A stretch of DNA of 64,000 bases from Neobacillus mesonae (lineage in GTDB: Bacteria > Bacillota > Bacilli > Paenibacillales > Paenibacillaceae), in assembly GCA_023715865.1 (NCBI GenBank), contig JAMBOW010000006.1:124001-188000 (forward strand), written 5' to 3'. The notes beneath the pieces were generated by a model. It was not told where the DNA came from. It saw nothing but the letters and a program-made list of their open reading frames with translations, and did not search any database. This document shows positions 16,507 to 25,165 of the stretch, piece by piece. Position numbers and translations under genes: made by a program. The first letter of the stretch is position 1, and each line of letters opens with the position of its first letter.

Positions 16507-17175
16507 TCAATTTACAATGCCAATAACGAAACCGTCGTAGCCTTTGCTTCCAACCGTTTGGATGGCGGTTGCCGAAATTCGCGGTTCATTTGACAGAAGG
16601 TCATAAAACTGTCTGACTCCCCGGATCCGTGGATCCGTGCTATGATTATTCGTTATTTCTCCTTCACGAACAACATTGTCGCCTATAATGACGGTACCAG
16701 GATGAGAGAATTCTAGAGCCCACTGTAAATACGCAGGATTGTTCGGTTTGTCGGCATCAATAAATATGAAATCAAAGGCGTCTTCACCTTCACTTTTAAG
16801 CTTGTTCAGCTGCTCCAGAGCGTCTCCGACACGAATCTCGACGATATGCTCTAATCCTGCAAGCGCCAGATTCCGGGAAGCGGTGTCTGCATGATGAGGA
16901 TCGAGCTCCAAGGTAATGAGTCTGCCGTCTTCAGGAAGCGCACGTGCCATCCAGATGGTGCTGTAGGCACCCAGCGTGCCGATTTCCAGAACCCGTTTTC
17001 CCTTTTGCATTTGCAAAAGCAGATGGAGCAGCTTTCCTTGATTGGGAGCTACATCGATGGGAGGCAGGTCAGCCTGCTGATTGTTCGCAAGGACAGCTTT
17101 CAGCAGAGGATCCTGAGGAATAAGTTTATCCTCGATATATTGATCTACTTGCACCCATGTGTTTACTTTACTCAT
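16507..17175 (-). CDS. class I SAM-dependent O-methyltransferase
   Basis: A 222-residue enzyme of the catechol/caffeoyl-CoA O-methyltransferase (Methyltransf_3) family. Motif I is VLEIGTLGAYSTIWMARAL with motif II LITLELDPHHADTA; the metal-binding Asp is in DFIFIDADKPNNPAYLQWAL and again in IGDNVV. AAGGAGA precedes the ATG. It methylates a catechol-like or related hydroxyl using SAM and a divalent metal (family knowledge). It is divergent from a LysR gene about 120 bp away, the classic regulator-target arrangement. Confidence 0.9.
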   Translation of the reverse strand: MSKVNTWVQVDQYIEDKLIPQDPLLKAVLANNQQADLPPIDVAPNQGKLLHLLLQMQKGKRVLEIGTLGAYSTIWMARALPEDGRLITLELDPHHADTASRNLALAGLEHIVEIRVGDALEQLNKLKSEGEDAFDFIFIDADKPNNPAYLQWALEFSHPGTVIIGDNVVREGEITNNHSTDPRIRGVRQFYDLLSNEPRISATAIQTVGSKGYDGFVIGIVN

Positions 17176-17298
17176 GTCTAATCACTTCTCCTTCGAAATG
17201 TTTTACTTCTGTTTCTATTGTATTCCGGATAAAATGATAAAAATAATATATATTTATCTTATATTCATAAATTAAATATATGGATGGTGGCAGTGCCT

Positions 17299-18213
17299 AT
17301 GAATTTGCATGCTTTGCGATTGTTCCATGTCGTTGCTGAAATGGGAAGCGTTACTCGAGCTGCGGAAATGCTGAACATTAGTCAGCCGGCAATAACTGCA
17401 CAGATTAAGAAGTTTGAGCATGAACTGTCTTTATCGCTGTTAAAGCCGGAAGGGAGGGGAATTACTCTTACGGATGCAGGTGAGCAGTTTGCCGTGCTGG
17501 CCACAAGGCTGTTTGCTGTAGAGCAGCAATTAGAGCAATTTGCAGCAGAATATCGAGAGGGGGAGAGGGGCAGCCTTAGGCTTGCAGCCACGTACTTACC
17601 TTCGAACTTTCTTATTCCAACTTGGATTGCAAAATTCAAGAAGCGTTATGAGCAAGTGGAAATGAAGATTACTACGACCAATTCAGCCGATGCTCTAAAG
17701 CAATTGCTGGGTGTGGAGGTCGATATGGCGATTTATGGGGGATTACCGGAAGAGCACCCGGATTCTATTTATGCAGAGGAGCTTTTTCAGGATGAACTTT
17801 GGTTTGTTGTGGCTCCCGGCCATCCTTATGCCAATCGAGAGGTAACACTTGATGAAATGACGAAGATCCCGTTTGTCATGAGAGAGCAGGGGAGCTCTAC
17901 AAGAGAAAGACTATTGTCACTCTGCAGAACGTATAATGCCCCCTCGCCATCGATTTCTCTTACATTTAATGGCCTGCATGAGGCGATTGCTGCCGTGATT
18001 TCTGGATATGGTGCCAATTTTGTGTCTTCCCTCGTTGTGAAGGAGCATGTTCGGCGTGGAGAGCTAGCCAGAGTGATGGTGAAAGATGTTCATCTTAAGA
18101 ATACGATAGCCGTCTGTACTCGCAAAAATGAATCGTTGTCTGCAGCTTCAGCTAACTTTATTCAAATGATCAGACAGAATCCTTATGAAGAAAAAAATGA
18201 AGTCAGTCCATAA
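17299..18213 (+). CDS. LysR-family transcriptional regulator (CysL/YwfK-like)
   Basis: A 304-residue LTTR from ATG 17299 (MNLHALRLFHVVAEMGSVTR), with GGTGG 8 nt upstream; the ATG at 17284 lacks a site. The winged helix is TRAAEMLNISQPAITAQIKK. Two periplasmic-binding-like halves follow, with the hinge GSLRLAATYLPSNFLIPTW. The effector is unknown. The divergent O-methyltransferase is the likely target; the 108-bp AT-rich spacer has room for a T-N11-A site. Confidence 0.9.
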   Translation: MNLHALRLFHVVAEMGSVTRAAEMLNISQPAITAQIKKFEHELSLSLLKPEGRGITLTDAGEQFAVLATRLFAVEQQLEQFAAEYREGERGSLRLAATYLPSNFLIPTWIAKFKKRYEQVEMKITTTNSADALKQLLGVEVDMAIYGGLPEEHPDSIYAEELFQDELWFVVAPGHPYANREVTLDEMTKIPFVMREQGSSTRERLLSLCRTYNAPSPSISLTFNGLHEAIAAVISGYGANFVSSLVVKEHVRRGELARVMVKDVHLKNTIAVCTRKNESLSAASANFIQMIRQNPYEEKNEVSP

Positions 18214-18216
18214 ATG

Positions 18217-18242
18217 AAAAAAAAGCCGTGTTATACACGGCC
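18217..18242 (-). terminator. intrinsic terminator overlapping the HAAS gene stop codon
   Basis: GCCGTGT-ATAA-CACGGC followed by TTTTTTTT on the minus strand. The stop codon TAA lies in the loop, so the last codons form the stem. It separates this gene from the convergent LysR gene. Confidence 0.8.
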
Positions 18243-19259
18243 TACGAACTTACGAGTGCTGAACCATTTGTAGATCTGACTTCCTATGTCGACTAGGGTG
18301 ATGATAGCTATAACATAGATCAGGTTCTGAATCACACCCGTCCATAGGTTGGAGACGACCTCATAGCTTTCCTGTCCGCGGGTAATAAGACCTGAGGCTT
18401 CCAGCTGACTCATAAATGATGCATTCCAGACCGAGCCGTCTTGAAGCATAATAAAGGCGAAAATAAAGGATAGAATGCTGAAGATGATATGGTAGGCGAG
18501 GAGGGATGCTGTCCTTCTACGTAGAATCAGCTTAAATATTTCTCCAAGAATTCCTACTGCTCCGAACAGCCAAATGAAAGGGATATACTTCTCAATTCCA
18601 GCTGAGCTGATAAAAGGAATAGAATCGAAGCCCTGATCACTGAGTCGATGGACAGCGAGTAATTCAACATTAAAAGCAAAAAGCGCCGTAAACAAAGTGA
18701 TGAATATAATGCTGGCAATCGGATCTGACTTTTTAATCTCTATCCCACGATCAGGCAGGGCTTGTAAATCTTTGGGGTTCCACTTATGTGTTGTATCTGC
18801 ATTGTTAGATGAATCTGACGATCTTCGCTGAAAATGTTCTATGAAAGCGAAGATGATGGTCACCCAGGCAATCCCCTGAAAAACGGCGATAACAATATCA
18901 ATAAGATAATTAACAAAATGGTCCAAAATATGACCAGGCGTCATGATGGCCTCAATGATCGCAAAAATACTAAATGAAATCACCAATGAAGCAAGGACGA
19001 CTTTCATGACCATCAGGTAATTAGAATACAATACCGGACCGATGAGATAACGTTCACCAGAATATCGGGCAGCCATCACGTTCGGTGGCCCCAATTCCTT
19101 GAGAACGTTCTCAACCTCCTGCTCCGTAGGCCCATCCGATTGTGCGCGTTCCTCCAACATATCCTCTATAAGTCCTCGCAGCTCTTTGGATATGTCTGCT
19201 CTTTGCTTCTCCGGAAGCCTTTGCGTAACTGCATAGACGTAACGCTCAATTAATTCCAT
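18231..19259 (-). CDS. HAAS-domain membrane protein
   Basis: A 342-residue protein. The first 70 residues are the HAAS signalling domain (ERYVYAVTQRLPEKQRADIS then ELGPPNVMAARYSGE), a cytoplasmic helical module found with PadR regulators. Six or more transmembrane helices follow. It begins four bases after the PadR stop codon, so the two form an operon. In this common pairing PadR senses a stress or ligand, and the HAAS protein is thought to be the controlled membrane component (family knowledge, weakly characterised). Confidence 0.88.
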   Translation of the reverse strand: MELIERYVYAVTQRLPEKQRADISKELRGLIEDMLEERAQSDGPTEQEVENVLKELGPPNVMAARYSGERYLIGPVLYSNYLMVMKVVLASLVISFSIFAIIEAIMTPGHILDHFVNYLIDIVIAVFQGIAWVTIIFAFIEHFQRRSSDSSNNADTTHKWNPKDLQALPDRGIEIKKSDPIASIIFITLFTALFAFNVELLAVHRLSDQGFDSIPFISSAGIEKYIPFIWLFGAVGILGEIFKLILRRRTASLLAYHIIFSILSFIFAFIMLQDGSVWNASFMSQLEASGLITRGQESYEVVSNLWTGVIQNLIYVIAIITLVDIGSQIYKWFSTRKFVGRV

Positions 19260-19263
19260 CTCT

Positions 19264-19608
19264 TTATCCTCCTTTAGTTCCGATAATTTTCTCCATACTT
19301 TCTGTCAGTGTCAGCCATTCCCGGCACACACCTTCATAGACTTCCTGGCCGAACGGAGTAATGCTGTAGTACTTGCGGGGACGGGCTTCATTCGTATCCC
19401 AGCTGCTTATGAGCAGCTCCTGTTTTTCCAGTCTGCGAAGCAAGGGATAAAGTGTGCCGGGATCAATGGAGAGCCCTTTGTCTTCGAGCACACTGACGAG
19501 CGAATATCCGTACTGAGGCTGGGACAGCTGACTAAGGACAGCGATGATAATACTTCCGCGTCTAAGCTCGCTTAATAAACTTTGTATCGTTTCTGTAACG
19601 TCACCCAT
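19264..19608 (-). CDS. PadR-family transcriptional regulator
   Basis: A 114-residue winged-helix protein. The motif SIIIAVLSQLSQPQYGYSLV is the first helix region of PadR, and IDPGTLYPLLRRLEKQELL is the recognition helix and wing, followed by RKYYSITPFGQEV. It is the promoter-proximal gene of the PadR-HAAS operon and is probably autoregulated. Confidence 0.93.
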   Translation of the reverse strand: MGDVTETIQSLLSELRRGSIIIAVLSQLSQPQYGYSLVSVLEDKGLSIDPGTLYPLLRRLEKQELLISSWDTNEARPRKYYSITPFGQEVYEGVCREWLTLTESMEKIIGTKGG

Positions 19609-19780
19609 ATATAATCAACTCCTGATCACATTATACTGTACGGCGCACACTATTGTACATAACAAAATACTATTTATTGTAAATTATTTTCGAACAGTCT
19701 TACTTTTGAGGCATGGTTAAATAAGGCTCTATAATCCTGAAGGCGATAACTAGGAGAGATTCCAGTAATGTTTGTATATA

Positions 19781-19805
19781 AAAAAGCTGCGCTTTATGCG
19801 CAGCC
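19781..19805 (-). terminator. intrinsic terminator of yitT-like gene
   Basis: GGCTGCGC-ATAAA-GCGCAGC then TTTTTT on the minus strand, 13 bp after the stop. Confidence 0.85.
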
Positions 19806-19817
19806 TTTAACTTTTGC

Positions 19818-20657
19818 TTATTTAGAAATATCAATAAAGCCTTCCCCGAACACGTCACGGACATCATGAATAGTAACAAAAGCAGCGGGATCCTCAGATT
19901 TTACAATTTTCTTCAACATGGATACTTCCTGCTTACTGATAACGATATACAGAATTTCCTTCTCATTACCTGTATAGTAGCCGTAGCCTCGAAGCACCGA
20001 AACACCCCGATCCATAATATCCGTTACTTTAGAGGCGATAGCATCATGTTTTACCGAGATAATGGTCACTGCTTTTTTCGGATTCAGCCCTTCAATGATA
20101 AACTCCATTGCTTTCGTACCGATGTAGAGGATCAAGATGGTGAACATGAAGTTTTCAATACCAATGACAAATATGGAGAGCACAGCCACAATCACATCAA
20201 AAAAGAGTAATCCATAGCTGATATTCCAGTCGAGATATTTATTCGCAATCCGGGCCAAAATGGTTGTGCCTGCTGTCGTTCCGCCAACACGAATAATAAG
20301 TCCGATCCCAAGCCCTGCAAGCAGTCCGGCAAAGATAGCATTTAGAACAGGCTCCTCCGCCGGAATGGACCAATCCTCGGTTAAGTGCAGGAACAAGGAA
20401 TTGAAGGCGATGACGATAACTGTATAGTAAGTCGTTTGTTTATCGAGCAATCTATAACCAATAACAAGCAGTATCCCGTTGATGATGAAACCGACCAGCG
20501 CGGGCGACCACTCGAACAAATAATAAAGAACAATGGAAATTCCGGTAACTCCGCCTTCTCCAAAATCGTTGGGGATGACAAACAGATTGACGGCGAGCGC
20601 AAAGATGAACGCCCCTGCAAGCAGCATAAACATATCATACATTCTTTTTTTCATCAT
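19818..20657 (-). CDS. YitT-family membrane protein (DUF161 + DUF2179)
   Basis: A 279-residue protein. Five to six hydrophobic helices (two DUF161/YitT units, with FGEGGVTGISIVLYYLF and IRVGGTTAGTTILARI) are followed by a cytoplasmic DUF2179 domain (AVTIISVKHDAIASKVTDIM ... YIVISKQEVSMLKKIVK). Bacillota carry several paralogues of unknown function; some are linked to transport (family knowledge). The DUF2179 resembles small-ligand binding domains. It is preceded by a long untranslated leader containing an intrinsic terminator. Confidence 0.9.
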   Translation of the reverse strand: MMKKRMYDMFMLLAGAFIFALAVNLFVIPNDFGEGGVTGISIVLYYLFEWSPALVGFIINGILLVIGYRLLDKQTTYYTVIVIAFNSLFLHLTEDWSIPAEEPVLNAIFAGLLAGLGIGLIIRVGGTTAGTTILARIANKYLDWNISYGLLFFDVIVAVLSIFVIGIENFMFTILILYIGTKAMEFIIEGLNPKKAVTIISVKHDAIASKVTDIMDRGVSVLRGYGYYTGNEKEILYIVISKQEVSMLKKIVKSEDPAAFVTIHDVRDVFGEGFIDISK

Positions 20658-20710
20658 AAGACCTCCATTAATACTAATAATGCAAATTGCCTAACATATA
20701 TAGATCCACA

Positions 20711-20824
20711 CAAAAAAAGCGATTAAAGGAGAAAAAATCCTTTAATCGCTTGATGCAAATCTGTACGATTGCGCAGCTCTTTTAAAATAAATCAGACAGC
20801 ATAACTATGCTGTTGTCGACTCAC
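20711..20824 (-). ncRNA. candidate small RNA or attenuated leader ahead of yitT
   Basis: Starting just after a good promoter, about 110 nt contain a perfect 8-bp hairpin ACAGCATA-GT-TATGCTGT (20796-20813), a smaller stem around GCAATC...GATTTGC, and a 14-bp perfect terminator stem AAGCGATTAAAGGA/TCCTTTAATCGCTT (20717-20751) followed by seven T. There is no ORF with a ribosome binding site. It could be an independent small RNA or a leader whose terminator is bypassed to express yitT. The stem can also serve as the terminator of the upstream acyltransferase. Confidence 0.5.
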
Positions 20825-20830
20825 TACCTC

Positions 20831-20860
20831 ATTATAGAGGGCAGTTCACTGTTTTGTAAA
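20831..20860 (-). promoter_or_regulatory. SigA promoter for the yitT leader
   Basis: TTTACA (20855-20860), an 18-bp spacer, TATAAT (20831-20836) on the minus strand, between the acyltransferase stop and the terminator stem. Confidence 0.7.
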
Positions 20861-20911
20861 CATGATTTGTAAATAATTGACGGGTGAAGCCAAGTAAAGT
20901 GTGATTTAAAT

Positions 20912-22930
20912 TCAGTGAAGCGCGTCCATAATCAAACGAGTATAAGCTTCAGCACCGGCAGGCTCCAAATGAACTCCATCCTTCCTGAAGTATTCAGGGT
21001 GGCTGCTGCTGGCTTCATGCCAATCGACGATGGTCGTGTTGGCATACTTGCTTCCGATCTTTGTCAGCATCTTGTTTACGTTTGCTTCCCAATCTTTTGG
21101 TACTTTGGTGTTCACCAGCAGAACTCGTTCAGCTGACTTAAGGGAATCCAGCAAGGAAGTAAGGCTCTTCTCTGAAAATGCACCATTCGTGCCAAGTCCG
21201 ATAATGACGGTGCCTGAAAGTCTTCCCTTTGCCTTAAGTGCCGGGATCAGATCCTGGGCACGACTCATTTGCCGTCCGATTTCAGCATCAATTACGATGC
21301 CGGGCAGCTTCTCTTCCAAATAGGGAGTTACACCGACCATGACAGAGTCACCGATTGCTGTGATGGAAGCACCGGACATAGGTTCTACTTCCTTAGGGTT
21401 TGTATCGCTGTCTACGCCTACCACTTCATTTTGCTCAGCAGGGTCACTTGTTTTGTTTGCGTCTTGATCAGAAGATTCATCTGTTGTTTCATTTATATTG
21501 CCAGGATCAGATATTGAAGAATCCGGTTTATCCTGTGCAGCATCATTTTCGGTGCTATCCACCGACTGATCTTCACTATTTGGGTTCCCAACAGCTGGGG
21601 GATTCTCATTTTGAGCAGGTTCATTTTGCTGCTGCCCGGCTGAGCTTGTGTCATCTACCGTCTTAGGGGCAGTGTTCTCAGTAAATGCTGTTTCTGCTTC
21701 CTGTCGCTTGGCGTCGGATACATTCATTGTCATACCTACACAAAATATGCTGATGAATAGCAGCGAACTGCAGTAGACGACCATGCTTTTCGGAGTAATC
21801 ATCTTTCGCCTGCGTTCCGAATGCCGGACCTCATGCCACCATGTACGCAGTGCTCCTCTGCGAATCGGATCCTCAATATATTTCCAGGAAAGAGTGGCCA
21901 GAGCGACACTTGCTGCGACTTGGAGCAGAGTGAAGAATATGCCAATGCCTTCGGGATTCCCTCTAGGGCTGGTCAGGATCAGCACGGGATAGTGCCATAA
22001 ATAAATTCCGTACGACCGTACCCCGATCCAGCGAAACAGCCCTGCCCCAAATCCTTTGGCCAGCAGGGATGCAGGATGGGCAAGAACGGCAACAACGACA
22101 GCTGCTGCAATGGAGAAGAGCAGCATTCCGCCGTTATACAGCCATGATTCGTAGCGATCCGTGCTCCACATCATATACAGCACAAACAGTAAGGCGCAAA
22201 CACCTGTCAAATCCATACCAATCCTTGCAAGCGGTTTGATCTTTGCAGATAACTTGAAGCTGGGCCATACGACTGCGAGTGCTGCTCCGGTCAGTAATCC
22301 GAATGCACGGGTATCTGTACCGAAATAGACGCGGCTCGGATCTATCCCCGGTTCATAAATAAGTGCCATGATGAGTGCCGACAGACCAGCCAAAGAACAG
22401 ATGAAGATAAACATCTGTCCTCGTCTCGGAAAAAATCGGAGAGTAATCAACATGAGAAGCGGCCACAGCAGGTAGAACTGCTCTTCGACAGCGAGCGACC
22501 ACATATGTCCGAGCGGAGAAGGCGGACCAAACGACTCAAAATAAGATATCTCCTGAAAAATAAACTGCCAATTGCTTATGTATGTAACTGCGGCGGCAAC
22601 ATCATATCGAAGTGCGCTGAGCCGGGAAGAATCAAATAAGGTTATCCATACAACCGTCATTAGTAGCATGACCAGCATAGCGGGCAGAAGACGCCGGAAC
22701 CTCCGGTACCAGAAATTTTTAAGATCTATTCTGCCATACTTGTGCCACTCCATCGCCAGGATGTTAGTAATTAAATATCCGGATAATACAAAAAAGATAC
22801 TGACGCCTAAAAATCCTCCCGGAGCTGCATCAAACCCCCAGTGATAGCACATGACACCGATCAGGGCCAAAGCTCTTAGTCCGTCTAATCCCGGCATATA
22901 ACGCGCGTCATTTTTAATCGGTTCAGGCAT
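20912..22930 (-). CDS. OatA-like acyltransferase-3 with SGNH esterase-type domain
   Basis: A 672-residue membrane enzyme. Residues 10-385 are the ten- to eleven-helix acyltransferase-3 domain (YMPGLDGLRALALIGVMCYH with the catalytic His, then IFFVLSGYLITNIL, RRLLPAMLV, WSLAVEEQFYLLWPLL). A low-complexity Ser/Asp/Glu-rich linker spans about 410-515. The extracellular SGNH domain follows, with block I ITAIGDSVMVGV and block V DGVHLEPAGAEAY supplying the Ser and Asp-His. Such proteins carry acetyl across the membrane onto peptidoglycan (OatA, lysozyme resistance) or other wall glycans (family knowledge). GAGGTGAT precedes the ATG. Confidence 0.93.
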   Translation of the reverse strand: MPEPIKNDARYMPGLDGLRALALIGVMCYHWGFDAAPGGFLGVSIFFVLSGYLITNILAMEWHKYGRIDLKNFWYRRFRRLLPAMLVMLLMTVVWITLFDSSRLSALRYDVAAAVTYISNWQFIFQEISYFESFGPPSPLGHMWSLAVEEQFYLLWPLLMLITLRFFPRRGQMFIFICSLAGLSALIMALIYEPGIDPSRVYFGTDTRAFGLLTGAALAVVWPSFKLSAKIKPLARIGMDLTGVCALLFVLYMMWSTDRYESWLYNGGMLLFSIAAAVVVAVLAHPASLLAKGFGAGLFRWIGVRSYGIYLWHYPVLILTSPRGNPEGIGIFFTLLQVAASVALATLSWKYIEDPIRRGALRTWWHEVRHSERRRKMITPKSMVVYCSSLLFISIFCVGMTMNVSDAKRQEAETAFTENTAPKTVDDTSSAGQQQNEPAQNENPPAVGNPNSEDQSVDSTENDAAQDKPDSSISDPGNINETTDESSDQDANKTSDPAEQNEVVGVDSDTNPKEVEPMSGASITAIGDSVMVGVTPYLEEKLPGIVIDAEIGRQMSRAQDLIPALKAKGRLSGTVIIGLGTNGAFSEKSLTSLLDSLKSAERVLLVNTKVPKDWEANVNKMLTKIGSKYANTTIVDWHEASSSHPEYFRKDGVHLEPAGAEAYTRLIMDALH

Positions 22931-23178
22931 GAGGCATCACCTCAGCCCTGCACACATACTGCAGAAATGGGGCAGAATACGGAGACGTGCCCGTATGGTT
23001 CACATTCACAAACGTCTGGGTGCGTTGGGTCAAGTAAGTTGTCATTTGGAACATGCAAAAAACCTTTCCTTTCAGAGTAATAAATTCAATAGGTTAATAC
23101 TAACATTGCAGGTAAATAAGAAGATGACAAAAAGGTAATGTACAGGTCACATTGTTGATGTCAAAAATAGGACCGGAA
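22931..23178. other. intergenic region, nothing identified
   Basis: 248 bp upstream of the acyltransferase and downstream of a LysR gene on the same strand. No clear promoter or hairpin with a T-run was found. Confidence 0.4.
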
Positions 23179-24069
23179 TTACAATGATATCAGCTCCTGA
23201 TCCGGCTTCAAGAGGGAAATAAATTCCATGAGGCTGTTCGAAATCCATTTCTTCGGATGAATAACCAAGTACATATAAAGCTTGATGTCAGAGTGAACAA
23301 AAGGCAGGACGCTCAGCTCTTTTCTTTGAATTTCATCCCTCACTACCATTTCGGGCAGCAGCGCGATGCCGTCACCAGCCATAACGCATCGCTTAATCGC
23401 TTCAGGGTTGCCAAGCTCTAGTCTGACATTGAACGGAATGCCATGCGCACGCAGCACCTTTTCCAGCATAATACGATAATTACAGCTGGCTTCCGCCATA
23501 AACCATTCCGTATTCCGCAAATCGTTTATTTCTATGTTTGTAAGCTGCAATAACGAGTTATCCGGGCTTGAGATCAGAACCAGCGGCTCCTCCCTGATCA
23601 CAATCGAGTTCAAGGACGGATCCGGCAATGTATTTCCGAGGATAAGTCCTATATCGAACTCTCCTTCCTTGACCTGATCCAGGATGTAATCTTCCCGATC
23701 GGCCTGCAGCCGAATGCTCATTTCGGGATATGACCCCCGAATATCCTGAATGACCTGCGGAAGGAAATAGGAGGCGATGGAATCAATGGTGCCGATGGAT
23801 AATGTTCCGCCTCCCTGCATAGCAAGCTTCTCTTTTGATTGCTCGTATAGCTCAAGAATTTGGACAGCAATCTTGAGCAGCTCTTCTCCGGAAGAGGTAA
23901 GCCGCAGCGCTTTGCCGTGACGCTCAAATAATTTGACATTGTATTCTTTCTCCAGCTTTTGAATCTGGGTCGTAACGCTGGATTGGGCATAGCCGAGCTC
24001 TTCAGCAGCTCGGGTAAAGCTTTGGCGCAGGGCAACCTGCCTGAACGTTTTGAGATATATGAAATCCAT
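23179..24069 (-). CDS. LysR-family transcriptional regulator
   Basis: A 296-residue LTTR. The DNA-binding helix pair is TRAAEELGYAQSSVTTQIQK with the wing LFERHGKALRLT. The effector domain starts at GTLSIGTIDSIASYFLPQVI. It is divergent from the DapA-family gene, separated by about 113 bp, and so is its likely regulator; LysR control of dihydrodipicolinate-synthase-like genes suggests a catabolic or specialised paralogue rather than housekeeping lysine synthesis (inference). Confidence 0.9.
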   Translation of the reverse strand: MDFIYLKTFRQVALRQSFTRAAEELGYAQSSVTTQIQKLEKEYNVKLFERHGKALRLTSSGEELLKIAVQILELYEQSKEKLAMQGGGTLSIGTIDSIASYFLPQVIQDIRGSYPEMSIRLQADREDYILDQVKEGEFDIGLILGNTLPDPSLNSIVIREEPLVLISSPDNSLLQLTNIEINDLRNTEWFMAEASCNYRIMLEKVLRAHGIPFNVRLELGNPEAIKRCVMAGDGIALLPEMVVRDEIQRKELSVLPFVHSDIKLYMYLVIHPKKWISNSLMEFISLLKPDQELISL

Positions 24070-24182
24070 GAGCCCACCTCATCAATAATATTGATAATGC
24101 ATATCAACTATTATAGATAACTGTGATGCCGAGCACTATGGTAAATTGAAAATAAATACAACGTATTGGAGGCAGCTGCATC

Positions 24183-25067
24183 ATGTTAAGAGAGCAAAAC
24201 TTGAAAGGCATCTTCGTACCCGTCGTTACTCCATTCCTACCTAATCATAACCTTGATCTGGCATCATTTGAATCCTACTTAAAGCACCTTTTATTAAATG
24301 ATATTAACGGACTTGTCATTAACGGAACGACAGGAGAATCTCCAACCACCAGCTGGGAGGAAGTAACGAGCCTCGTGGAAATTGCGAAAATAGTAATGAA
24401 GCAAATGAACAAGAGTGTTCCTCTCGTCATCGGTACCGGAACAAACGATACGTTATCCACAGTGAAGCGTACAGAGCTGGCCGGAAATCTTGGCGCAGAT
24501 GCAGTCCTTGTAGTGACCCCATATTACAACAAACCGACAGGCAGAGGGGTCGTGGAGCATTTTCGAAAAGTATCCGAGACTGCAGTTCCTGTTATTGCCT
24601 ATGAGATACCCGGACGGACAGGGATTCGGCTTTCCGTGGATTCAATAAGAGAGATCCTCGAATTGGAGCATGTTATCGGGCTGAAAGACAGCTCAGGAGG
24701 CATAGAGTTGGTTTCGGAGCTTTCAAGGTATGGTTCTAAGCCAGTGCTTTGCGGTGAGGATCTTCTGTTCCACGCTTCTTTGAGTCAAGGGGCGAGTGGA
24801 GGAATGCTAGCTTCGGCTAATGTGAATACCGCGAAATTTATTGAAGTGTATCATCGCTTCTTGAGCGGAGATGTCCTAGAGGCAAAGGCAATGTTCGATG
24901 AGCTTGTCCCTATGATCTGTCTCTTGTTCCAAGAAGAGCCGAACCCGGCTCCGCTGAAATGGATTTTGTCTCAGCTGGAATGGATACAATCCGATGCGCT
25001 CCGGCTGCCGCTGCTCTCCATTACCGATGATTTGAAGGAAAAAATTAATCAACAATTAAAAATTTAG
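24183..25067 (+). CDS. DapA-family aldolase (4-hydroxy-tetrahydrodipicolinate synthase-like)
   Basis: A 294-residue TIM-barrel Schiff-base aldolase. Visible are the pyruvate-binding loop NGTTGESPT (usual TTGE), the catalytic tyrosine in VTPYYNKPTGRG, and the Schiff-base lysine in VIGLKDSSG. In the tyrosine-arginine region YEIPGRTG replaces the usual YNVPGRTG. GGAGG lies 10 nt before the ATG. DapA condenses pyruvate with aspartate semialdehyde for lysine and dipicolinate; relatives act on other 2-keto acids. The linked LysR regulator and lack of lysine genes make a paralogue plausible, so I give no symbol. A strong terminator follows. Confidence 0.88.
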   Translation: MLREQNLKGIFVPVVTPFLPNHNLDLASFESYLKHLLLNDINGLVINGTTGESPTTSWEEVTSLVEIAKIVMKQMNKSVPLVIGTGTNDTLSTVKRTELAGNLGADAVLVVTPYYNKPTGRGVVEHFRKVSETAVPVIAYEIPGRTGIRLSVDSIREILELEHVIGLKDSSGGIELVSELSRYGSKPVLCGEDLLFHASLSQGASGGMLASANVNTAKFIEVYHRFLSGDVLEAKAMFDELVPMICLLFQEEPNPAPLKWILSQLEWIQSDALRLPLLSITDDLKEKINQQLKI

Positions 25068-25095
25068 ATGTACTAACGTGATGGAACTCATGCCT

Positions 25096-25138
25096 TAAAA
25101 AACCGGGAATCTCTCTAGCAGAGAGGCTCCCGGTTTTT
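25096..25138. terminator. bidirectional intrinsic terminator
   Basis: ACCGGGA-AT-CTCTCT-AGCA-GAGAGG-C-TCCCGGT with TTTTT after it on plus and a T-run on minus, between two convergent genes. Confidence 0.9.
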
Positions 25139-25165
25139 GCTGGTTAGAGATGCTGATTTATTTAT

